DNA of 64,000 nucleotides from Phycisphaerales bacterium UBA1845 (GTDB lineage Bacteria > Planctomycetota > Phycisphaerae > UBA1845): positions 1 to 64,000 of the forward strand of contig DDIR01000047.1 in the NCBI GenBank assembly GCA_002338715.1, read 5' to 3'. The notes under the pieces are model-generated. The model ran no database searches and was not told the origin of the DNA. It saw only the letters and a program-made list of their open reading frames with translations. A program made the translations under genes and the position numbers. The first letter of the stretch is position 1, and every line of letters begins with the position of its first letter. Below, piece by piece: positions 46,003 to 54,086 of the stretch.

Positions 46003-47400
46003 ATGGATGAACAAAGCGCCACAGATCAACTCAACAAGAACGGTACTGATGTTGCGCCCGTACCGAGTCGCGATCACGACGCGGACAATCGCCGCCCATG
46101 GAGTCTGGCATTCTTCCTGATTTTGATTCCTGGATTTTTCTTAGCCGACTTGCTGCACCCCGCGATCCTGAATCGGCGATTGTTCGATGTCGTCAACAAT
46201 GCAAGTTCACATCACTACGATATGCTCGACACGATCGACATTTTGTTTGCGATTGTTCTTTCGGTTGCCATCGTGACAGTATGCGTGCTGACATTGCTGC
46301 GCAAACGCAAACTTCTTTTGCGGCTGACCGTATTGACATACTGCTTTGCCATTCCAATTGGATTGACCGAAGCATTCTTTCAGCTCTTTTCGATACCAAA
46401 GCTATACCCACCGGGAATGGTCCGCGTGGTTGAACCCAAGCCCGACGTCGCGCCCGGCATCTCTGGCCCAAGTCGAATGACGATCAACCATTTCGGATTG
46501 CGCGGGCCCGAACCCCATGGTGAACCTCGCAAGATTCTATGCATCGGTGGAAGCACGACGATCTGCACGTATCTCGACGACAGCGAAACCTGGCCGGCAA
46601 TGTTGATGACGTATCTCAACGCCGACTCGCACCACACCCCGACCTGCGTCGAGAACGCCGGTAAGAATGGACTCGACCTTCTGCATCACATCGAGTTTCT
46701 GAAGCGGTGCAAAATCTCGCACGAATTCAGCAACTGCATCGTGTTGTGCGGGGTGAACGACCTTGAACACTCCGTCCGCATGCCCAAAAACGATCGTGTC
46801 GCGCTCGCCCCGTCGCATGTTTTTGACGTCGGAGGTCCCGACTACCCGCTGACGCCCCACTTCAAGCAGGCCTTTCTGTACAAGATGTTCAAAAGTGCGG
46901 TCAAACGGATCATCGAAAAACCGGAAGCTGAGTCCGATGATTCGGAAGGCGAGTTCTATACGGAACGGCGAAAGGAACGCCAGCAAGCGACCAAGGACTA
47001 TCCACTTCCACCGCTCGCCGAACACTGTGCGTTCTACAAACAATGCCTCGTATCCCTCAAGAACCTCTGCGACGAGCAGGGACTTCATCTCATTCTCATG
47101 ACCCAACCCGTGCTCTGGCGCGACGACCTTCCTCCAGAGTTGGATCGTCTGTTGTGGAGTCGTCCGATTGGCCACACTGGGCAGGCGCTGTCGGTCGAGT
47201 CGCTGGCCGAAGGGATGAAAGCATTCAACGACACCCTGCGAGAGTTCTGCCACGAAGCCAACGTCGAATTGGTCGATCTTGCGGCAGCGCTTCCGAAAGA
47301 CAGCTCGGTGTTTTATGACGATGAACATTTCAATGAAGACGGAGCGCGGCAAGTCGCCAGGCTCATCGCCGATCATTTTCACGCCCACAATGCGCCGTAA
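46003..47400 (+). CDS. Membrane-anchored SGNH/GDSL-like hydrolase
   Basis: The 465-aa product has three N-terminal membrane segments (about 34-50, 77-100 and 107-125) and then an SGNH fold: block I as 'ILCIGGSTTICTY' (nucleophile Ser in GGST), block III 'CGVND', and the late Asp/His in 'YDDEHFNEDGA'. An inserted acidic, charged stretch lies around 305-335. Such proteins act as esterases or O-acetyl-group-modifying enzymes on envelope polysaccharides; the substrate here is unknown. No transporter or glycan genes are adjacent. Confidence 0.85.
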   Translation: MDEQSATDQLNKNGTDVAPVPSRDHDADNRRPWSLAFFLILIPGFFLADLLHPAILNRRLFDVVNNASSHHYDMLDTIDILFAIVLSVAIVTVCVLTLLRKRKLLLRLTVLTYCFAIPIGLTEAFFQLFSIPKLYPPGMVRVVEPKPDVAPGISGPSRMTINHFGLRGPEPHGEPRKILCIGGSTTICTYLDDSETWPAMLMTYLNADSHHTPTCVENAGKNGLDLLHHIEFLKRCKISHEFSNCIVLCGVNDLEHSVRMPKNDRVALAPSHVFDVGGPDYPLTPHFKQAFLYKMFKSAVKRIIEKPEAESDDSEGEFYTERRKERQQATKDYPLPPLAEHCAFYKQCLVSLKNLCDEQGLHLILMTQPVLWRDDLPPELDRLLWSRPIGHTGQALSVESLAEGMKAFNDTLREFCHEANVELVDLAAALPKDSSVFYDDEHFNEDGARQVARLIADHFHAHNAP

Positions 47401-47630
47401 AAATGTTGTGTGCCAGCCGTTGTCAGCGCGATGAAATGCAAAAAATCTCTTCGATTTTGCGGTCAAATGCACAAAAATCGCGCCCCGCGTTTTAGCTAGC
47501 GAGATCGCAGGTTCGATAAAGCGCGGCTGAAATCGAATGAGCGGAACTTTCTGAATCCGACACTCCTGAAACTGTGTCCAAATCTTTCCTGCTAGACATT
47601 CACTTGGCAAAAGGATAGGAAGACAGGGAA

Positions 47631-47936
47631 CGCTGGGGCTTCACCAGCGAGTTGGCTGTTCACAGAGCTTGGACCGACCACCTTGGTTGGCCTTTCAGTT
47701 TAAGTTACACTGAAGCCCTGGCCGTTAACGATTGCACCAGTTGGGTGCAAGTAAGCCTGAGCAGAATTGAGCAAAACACGAACCCCGCAGTGGGACCGGC
47801 TCCCCAGCCCGCCTTTGATACCCCACTGCCCGTAAGGAAAATGGTAACCCGATCGCTTGCGATACCGTCACCGTTGGCGCGGTCCGGATTGAATCGCAAC
47901 GACCGACGAATTCCAAAATCCGGTACTTTGTGTACC
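47631..47936 (+). promoter_or_regulatory. Structured 5' leader upstream of the beta-helix protein
   Basis: At least five hairpins line up in the 557-bp gap 47401-47957: CGCTGG/CCAGCG (47631-47649), TTGCACC/GGTGCAA (47732-47750), GCAGTGGG/CCCACTGC (47787-47829) enclosing GGCT-CCCC-AGCC, CCGGATT/AATCCGG (47884-47923), and GGTAC/GTACC (47922-47936). The last two share two G residues and so are alternatives. AGGAGG of the next gene follows at 47945. No known riboswitch class was recognised; nothing notable was seen in 47401-47600. Confidence 0.5.
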
Positions 47937-47957
47937 TCATGCCAAGGAGGGCGGACC

Positions 47958-50900
47958 ATGCAAGGAACGCGCCTGATGAAGACGAGATTGATGAACGGCT
48001 GCTGCGTTGGCCGAATTTCGATATTGGTGTTGGCGGTGGCTGCTATCCCGGCTTGGGGTTGGGATGCACCGGTGGGTGTACCGGTACCGTCATTTGGAAT
48101 CGATGAGACGGTCCAGTCGGAATACGGATCGAGTTCCTATTACACGCATTACGTCAACCAGAATCACGGCGCCGCAACCGACAGCAGCAACCCCAACGGC
48201 ACGCCCAGTCGCCCCCGAAGAACCATCCCGCAGAATCTGCCCGCAGGCAGTGTCGTCATCGTCGAAGGATTGTACGACTATGCGACTGGCGGGTTCACTC
48301 CGATCAGCGGATCGGGAACGGCATCGAATCCGATCTTCGTCCGCGGAGCGAGCAGTTCCAACAGACCGCGCTTCACACGCGGCACGCAGATTAAAGGTCA
48401 GTACATCATCGTTGAGAACATCGAGTTCGACGGCGGTAACCCGTTGCTGACGGAAGACGCCCCGCATCACATCGCGATTCGCAGCAGTGAAGTGCACAAC
48501 TGCGGTGGTCCCGCGGTTCAAGTCAGCGCCTGGGATGATCGTTCGATGAGCAACATCGTGTTGTACGATCTGGAGGTTCACGACAACGGCAATTGGCAGG
48601 CCAACTTTGACGAAGACTACCACGGTGTCGGCGTTGGCGATCACGTCAGCAATCTCTGGATTGTCGACAGCGTCTTCTATCACAACAGTGGCGACGGCAT
48701 TCAGATCAATGCCGGCAGTCAATCGGCTGAAGGAACGACACATCACATTTACGTTGCACGCAACGAATCATTCCAAAACAAGCAAACCGGCATGTGGGCG
48801 AAGCAGGGAACGGACATCATCTTCTCCGAGAACTACGTTCACGATCACCGTCCAAGCAACTCATCGTTGGGCGCAGGCATGGGCTGCCAGTACGACCCGG
48901 TTCGCATGTGGTTTATTGATAACACGATCTTCGATTGCGACTATGGCATCACGATCGCCAGCGGTGGACTCGGTAGCGGGCAGGAAATGTACATCGTCGG
49001 CAACGTGATTTCCTCGATCCACGACAGCGATGGCGGGTTCAACCCCAACACGGCTTGGACAAACTCGGCGATCATGATCGTGGGCGGACAGCGGCGTTAC
49101 GTGGTCAATAACTCGATTTATGACGCGGACGGCGGGATTCACGGAGCCGCGGCATTTGGTGAATTCCACTTGGCCAACAACATCGTATCGAACATTTCAA
49201 AGTCATCCGGTTGGCACCTTTTCATCGAGCATCCGGATGCGGCCAACAACTCTTCTGTTGATAACTGTCTCTTCTACCAAAGCGGCGGGAGCATTCGGTT
49301 TGACTGGAAAGGCGCTTCGTATTCGAGCGTCAGCCAGTTTCAATCGAGCACGGGGGCGGGTTCTGGAAACTTCAGCGGCAACCCGAACTATTCGAACCCC
49401 AACGCGGGTGACTTGCACCTTCAGTCGTCCAGCCCGGCCATCGATGCGGGTTCATCGCATTCGGTCTACAGCACTTTCGCAAGTCGGTACGGTTTGAATC
49501 TCAACATCGACATTGACGGTTCCTCGCGTCCGGGCGGTTCGGCATATGACATCGGCGCCGACGAACTCGGTGGCGGTACACCCCCTCCCCCACCTCCGCC
49601 GGGTTGCACAAGCAACAGCCAGTGCAATGACGATGTGGATTGCACCGACGACTTCTGCATCGGCGGCACATGCGTCAACAACGCGATCGACGCCAACTGC
49701 GATGACGGGAATTTCTGCAACGGTGAAGAAACGTGCGACCTGTTCGCGGGCTGCCTCGATGGCAACAACCCCTGCGGCAGTCAAAGTTGCAACGAATCGA
49801 CCAACTCATGCGTGTCGTGTACCAGCGATTCACAATGCAGCGATGGCAATTTCTGCAACGGCGTGGAACGCTGCGTCAGCGGCGAATGTGAGAACGGTTC
49901 CGACCCATGCCCCACTCAGGCATGCAGCGAGCAGACCGACAGTTGCGTCGACTGCTTCAATAACAGCGAGTGCGACAATGGCGTCTATTGCGACGGCGTC
50001 GAAACTTGCAGCGGTGGTGCGTGCTCCCCTGGAACGCCGCCATGTGGCAACGAGCAGTGCAACGAAGACTCGCAAACCTGCGGTGTTGTTCCCGACGCTC
50101 TGATCAACGTTGGAGATTCATGGTGTTATCAGAAGGGTGTGGCTGGCACGCCGTCCGAAGGTTGGAAGACATCGACGTGCCAGAATTCCAGTTGGCCCAG
50201 CGGCCCGACCGGCATCGGTTATGGTGACGGCGACGACCAGACTGTCCTCAACGACATGAGCGGAAACTACATCACCGTCTATGCCAAACGCGAATTCCGG
50301 ATTCCGGATGCATCGCAGGCATTCAGCCTGATTCTCGAAATCGATTATGACGACGGGTTCGTCGCCTATCTCAACGGCGATGAAGTCGCCCGCCGCAACA
50401 TGGGCGGTCAGTTTACACCGGTCAACCGCAACACGATTGCGTCAGGTCTTCGCGAGGCGGGCTCGTTTGAATTGATCACGCTTCCGCATGCAAAGCTCAG
50501 TCCGACCGGTCAGAACATTCTGGCCATTGAAATCCACAACTACAACATCAACAGTTCGGACCTCACGTTCATTCCGCGGCTGATTGCCCAGACCGAAGAT
50601 TTTGTCTGCCACAGCAATGCCGACTGCGACGATGGAAAGTTCTGCAACGGGCAGGAGACGTGCGAAGATGGCGTGTGCGAATCCGGTGTGCAGCAGTGCC
50701 CGGGTGAAAGTTGCAACGACATCACCCATGAGTGCGCTCCGATTCCGGTGCAACCGTCGCCCGTACCCCCAACACAGACGACGCCCGAAGAATGCCTCGG
50801 TTGCGATCTCGAGGAACCGTCAACCGATTCTGTCACCGGTGCCGTCATCGTCGTGAATCCGAGAATCGACTCAGACTTTGACAACATCCCCGACAGCATT

Positions 50901-51365
50901 GACCGTTGCATCAACACCCCGTCACAACAATTGGTCAACGCAAACGGATGCTCGGAGGAACAACGCTCCAAAGACGACGACAACGACGGCGTCATCAACG
51001 ACGAAGACAGTTGTCCTGGAACGCCACCGCGTACGCCCGTCTATGACAGCGGATGCTCCGACGAACAGTTGGCCAACGTTGGCAAACCGGTCTCGCAACC
51101 GGCTCCGACCCCCAACCGCGTGACCGGCAACGGGCAAACCGACACCGATGGCGACGGCGTCGCCGATGTGAACGACCTATGCGAAGACACGCCGCTCGGG
51201 TCAGCGGTTGATGAGACCGGCTGCGTCTTGGTGGTTGAGAACGAGACCGCCAACGGATGTGGCGGCGGTGGAGCTTGTGGAACAATCGGAATGACCAGCA
51301 TGGCCTTCGCCCTGGTTGGACTCGCAGGCAGTCGCCCACGACGTCGGGGCAAGTCACGCGGTTAA
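47958..51365 (+). CDS. Large surface protein: beta-helix, Cys-rich repeats, TSP3 repeats, C-terminal anchor
   Basis: The 1135-aa product is read from ATG 47958 (AGGAGG 7 nt upstream) and begins with a signal peptide ending in AWGWD. Residues ~45-530 form a right-handed parallel beta-helix. A Pro-rich hinge leads to Cys-rich repeats of the form 'CDDGNFCNGEETC..G.C', interrupted by a beta-sandwich domain (~720-880), then acidic thrombospondin type 3-like calcium-binding repeats ('DSDFDNIPDSIDRC', 'DTDGDGVADVNDLC'). The end, 'NGCGGGGACGTIG', a hydrophobic stretch and 'RPRRRGKSRG', resembles a MYXO-CTERM-type sorting tail. Binding or degradation of polysaccharide is possible; no catalytic motif is seen. 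Confidence 0.82.
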   Translation: MQGTRLMKTRLMNGCCVGRISILVLAVAAIPAWGWDAPVGVPVPSFGIDETVQSEYGSSSYYTHYVNQNHGAATDSSNPNGTPSRPRRTIPQNLPAGSVVIVEGLYDYATGGFTPISGSGTASNPIFVRGASSSNRPRFTRGTQIKGQYIIVENIEFDGGNPLLTEDAPHHIAIRSSEVHNCGGPAVQVSAWDDRSMSNIVLYDLEVHDNGNWQANFDEDYHGVGVGDHVSNLWIVDSVFYHNSGDGIQINAGSQSAEGTTHHIYVARNESFQNKQTGMWAKQGTDIIFSENYVHDHRPSNSSLGAGMGCQYDPVRMWFIDNTIFDCDYGITIASGGLGSGQEMYIVGNVISSIHDSDGGFNPNTAWTNSAIMIVGGQRRYVVNNSIYDADGGIHGAAAFGEFHLANNIVSNISKSSGWHLFIEHPDAANNSSVDNCLFYQSGGSIRFDWKGASYSSVSQFQSSTGAGSGNFSGNPNYSNPNAGDLHLQSSSPAIDAGSSHSVYSTFASRYGLNLNIDIDGSSRPGGSAYDIGADELGGGTPPPPPPPGCTSNSQCNDDVDCTDDFCIGGTCVNNAIDANCDDGNFCNGEETCDLFAGCLDGNNPCGSQSCNESTNSCVSCTSDSQCSDGNFCNGVERCVSGECENGSDPCPTQACSEQTDSCVDCFNNSECDNGVYCDGVETCSGGACSPGTPPCGNEQCNEDSQTCGVVPDALINVGDSWCYQKGVAGTPSEGWKTSTCQNSSWPSGPTGIGYGDGDDQTVLNDMSGNYITVYAKREFRIPDASQAFSLILEIDYDDGFVAYLNGDEVARRNMGGQFTPVNRNTIASGLREAGSFELITLPHAKLSPTGQNILAIEIHNYNINSSDLTFIPRLIAQTEDFVCHSNADCDDGKFCNGQETCEDGVCESGVQQCPGESCNDITHECAPIPVQPSPVPPTQTTPEECLGCDLEEPSTDSVTGAVIVVNPRIDSDFDNIPDSIDRCINTPSQQLVNANGCSEEQRSKDDDNDGVINDEDSCPGTPPRTPVYDSGCSDEQLANVGKPVSQPAPTPNRVTGNGQTDTDGDGVADVNDLCEDTPLGSAVDETGCVLVVENETANGCGGGGACGTIGMTSMAFALVGLAGSRPRRRGKSRG

Positions 51366-51404
51366 GACACCTTGAGTCCAAACGTAGCGGCGCGACAGCG
51401 TCGT

Positions 51405-51432
51405 CATTCCCGCGAAGGCGGGAATCCAGGGG
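51405..51432. repeat. Palindromic repeat family B, copy 2 (dRS3-like)
   Basis: CATTCCCGCG-AAGGC-GGGAATCCAGGGG, with the same arms and trailing CCAGGGG as the copy at 13963. It lies between the convergent genes ending at 51365 and 51588. Confidence 0.82.
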
Positions 51433-51551
51433 CAAAACGAAGTCAATCCACGTGGGTACTGGCGCCCGTACTGTGAAAAGTGGACGAGCAAAACGCGGCG
51501 CTTGGATTAAGATGGCTATAGCTCACCTGTAACTTGAACTTGCCGTAGGCG

Positions 51552-51599
51552 ACTGCGCGATCATCATGCGTCGCAACTGCGCGATGATTATGCGTCGGT
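51552..51599. repeat. 24-bp tandem duplication at a gene end
   Basis: Two adjacent 24-bp units beginning ACTGCGCGAT (51552-51575 and 51576-51599) differ at five positions. The second covers the last codons and stop of the PpiD-like gene, so the first may be a duplicated gene terminus. Confidence 0.7.
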
Positions 51600-53564
51600 C
51601 GGGCGTTTGTACCCAGTGCGCTCGTGAATCTTCGACTTGCTCAACCAATTCGCAAGAATCAGTTCCCGCGCATATGAAGTGCCCACCTGCGTGCGAATCT
51701 GATTCTTCTGCGAGGCGAAAGTCTCTTCAAAAACCGGCATGAACGACTTGCCCTTGATCACCGCCCATGCCGCTTGTGCGGGCAATTCGAGAGCAACAGC
51801 CTTTGAATTGTTCGGATCCGAAGCCAGTGCAAAGGACGTCTCGACAAACTCACGCGTGACAGTCCCGATGCCACCAATCGTCGGCCTGTCGCCTTCATTC
51901 ATTGATCGGAAACGGGCAAATGCGGGAGGTTCAGAGTATCCACCCTTGTCCGGTGTGATCTTCTCCTGCAGTTCGGTCTCGCCACCCCAGATATCCTCAA
52001 GCGGACCGCCCGTATCTTTCGCCGCGATGGATTCGGCAGCGTCCTTCGCCCGCTGCATTCCGGCGAGCAACCGCAGGTCGGCTTCAACCCTTTCAAGCAC
52101 TTCATCGACACTGTTGGGTTCGCGTCCCGGGGTGACCTCCGTCACGCGGAAGAGATAAATCGCACCATCTTCACCGAAGAGGGGTTTGATCTGGGTCTGC
52201 CACTTTGAAATGTAGCGCGAGCGTTCGATTCGCTGATCGTCGGGGATCGTTGCGAGCCCTTCGACATTAAATGCGAGGAAATCCGCGGGAACCGTTGTAC
52301 CGTCTACATTTTCCAGAAAGGCTGTTCCAACGCCATCCGTCATGGCCAGCGTGCTGCGATCGATATTCTTGATGAGCCCGACTTCGATCGCGTCTGCATA
52401 CCGCTTTGTCGCCGAGACCGAGTCGATCACTTCGTCGTAGTACGACAGTTTCTTCACTTCGTCGGGCGCCGGTTTGTATTCGGTCGGCTTGACGCTGATA
52501 TCAAACCACGGGTCGGCCAACTTCCGGGCCAACTCAGACGAAATCCGGTTGGCTTCTGCCTCTGCCTTTTGCAGCTTGACGGCATCGATCGCCACCTGGC
52601 GAACGTCGGCGAAATTCTCGTAGTACATGCTGAATTTTGGAGGGGTCAGCCCGTTTGAAGTCGCGGACTGCTGTTTCTTAAGCTCCTCCAGGAGGCGTTC
52701 CGTCGGAAGTCTGAAACGCGGGTCCGTCTCTTTGTTCTGCTGCCAAAAGCGAAACGCCTGGCGCTCAAGGCTGTCGTCACTGCCGCCCGTCATCTCCATG
52801 ATCTTGCCCGCATCGATGCGGATGTACTGAAGATCGATGGAAGGTTCGATGTAGTACCCGAAATCCGTACCGCCAGGCGATGCATGCTCCGCGCGATATT
52901 TGTCAAATTGGGCGGCTAGCTCGTCGTCAGTGAAAGTTTGCCCGGTATCCACGAACGAAACTGCCGGCAGCTTGATCAGTTCGATCGAAGCCTGTTCCAG
53001 CGCGTTGCGGGCCGTGTGCCGCAGTTTCATCTCGGTGGGCATGGACGCATTCTGGAAGAGATTCAGCATTTCCTGAACGGCCATCACGTCGGCGTATCCT
53101 TTATAGAAATTGTCGACCACAACGTTTTGCCGCGCCGCAACCCTTTCCAGATCCTTGGGGGCGCATCCCAGTGCCATCACCAATCCCATCTTGGCGCGGT
53201 TTGGGGTCACATTGATTCCCATCGCTTTGGCCTCCCGCTTGAGCAGGATCCAGTCGATTGCATCGAGGCGATCTTCTGCCGCCGCTTGAAGCTGACCAAA
53301 TCGAGTCTGCCACGAAAGAGGTGGTGGTTGCTGACCTTTGCGAGTGAAAGCAACCGAAAGGCCGTCGAGAAGGCGGGTTTGAGTGTCGACAAGCGTCGTG
53401 TCCGCAACGGTGATCTTACCGTATTTCGACGTGGCCAGGACATTGCCCGACTGATCCGGTGCGAACACCTCGTCCAGCGCGGATCCACCGAGCCAAATCA
53501 CAAGCAGTCCGGCCATGAAGACCGCCAGCAAATGCCGATTGTATTTACGAAAGAACTTCATCAT
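51588..53564 (-). CDS. PpiD/SurA-like membrane-anchored periplasmic protein
   Basis: The 658-aa product has a short cytoplasmic N-terminus (MMKFFRKYNRH), one membrane helix (~12-30) and a large periplasmic part. The region around 45-210 resembles the SurA_N/PpiD chaperone domain, with several amphipathic helices. The middle and C-terminal parts alternate coiled helices with 'IYLFRVTEVTPGREP', which has the flavour of a degenerate parvulin domain, but no clear parvulin signature is seen. Assistance in folding exported proteins is inferred from this layout. AGGAG lies 11 nt before the first of two ATGs. Confidence 0.65.
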   Translation of the reverse strand: MMKFFRKYNRHLLAVFMAGLLVIWLGGSALDEVFAPDQSGNVLATSKYGKITVADTTLVDTQTRLLDGLSVAFTRKGQQPPPLSWQTRFGQLQAAAEDRLDAIDWILLKREAKAMGINVTPNRAKMGLVMALGCAPKDLERVAARQNVVVDNFYKGYADVMAVQEMLNLFQNASMPTEMKLRHTARNALEQASIELIKLPAVSFVDTGQTFTDDELAAQFDKYRAEHASPGGTDFGYYIEPSIDLQYIRIDAGKIMEMTGGSDDSLERQAFRFWQQNKETDPRFRLPTERLLEELKKQQSATSNGLTPPKFSMYYENFADVRQVAIDAVKLQKAEAEANRISSELARKLADPWFDISVKPTEYKPAPDEVKKLSYYDEVIDSVSATKRYADAIEVGLIKNIDRSTLAMTDGVGTAFLENVDGTTVPADFLAFNVEGLATIPDDQRIERSRYISKWQTQIKPLFGEDGAIYLFRVTEVTPGREPNSVDEVLERVEADLRLLAGMQRAKDAAESIAAKDTGGPLEDIWGGETELQEKITPDKGGYSEPPAFARFRSMNEGDRPTIGGIGTVTREFVETSFALASDPNNSKAVALELPAQAAWAVIKGKSFMPVFEETFASQKNQIRTQVGTSYARELILANWLSKSKIHERTGYKRPTDA

Positions 53565-54086
53565 GGCCGCATGTACTCCTTGAGGCGACGTGTGAAATCG
53601 GGAATCCGAGCCGAATAAGCCGTGCCATGATACCGGTCACCGACTCGAAAGCAACCGGGACCGATAGCGGCGCGACACGCCCATTTCCCCCATCGGGTGC
53701 CCCAGTCGGACACTTGACGGCTTGTCGGAAGCGATCCGCGTGCTATTAAGGGGGTGCGTCAAATCGGCCTTGACCATTTGACCCCATGTGGATGCAATTG
53801 GACGGAGGGGTCAGGAAGGCAGCAAACCTGAGTGGCCAATACAACAGGCGCGGAATTTGCCAAACAGACCGCCCCTCGGCCCCGGATTCGACGACTGAAT
53901 GGAGTCAAGAATTGAATCGCCAATCAGCGCCAAACGACCGATAATCTGAACGACTGAAGATTTCCGGTTTACGCCGCCATCCGGGTGATGAACCCGATGG
54001 AGAATGGCGATATGCCAAGTGATACGCGAGCATCGAACCCGATGGGGTCGAGGTCGCGACACCCCATGTAGAAGGAACGCACACAG
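53565..54086. other. Intergenic region with alternative hairpins upstream of glgP
   Basis: In this 522-bp gap TGACCCC (53779-53785) pairs with GGGGTCA (53807-53813), while TCAGG (53811-53815) can instead pair with CCTGA (53827-53831); the two exclude each other. ATTGG/CCAAT encloses the second. The rest holds the divergent promoters, which I could not place. No gene is apparent. Confidence 0.35.

Noticed and set aside
47401..47957. c-di-GMP (GEMM) riboswitch
   Set aside because: The conserved CACGCACAGGGCAAACC and GACGCAAAGCC blocks are absent.
53796..53840. Possible signal recognition particle (4.5S) RNA core, from GGTCAGGAAGGCAGCA
   Set aside because: The invariant apical CCGGAAGG stem is missing: there are no bases between CAGG and AAGG for the hairpin, and flanking pairing is short.
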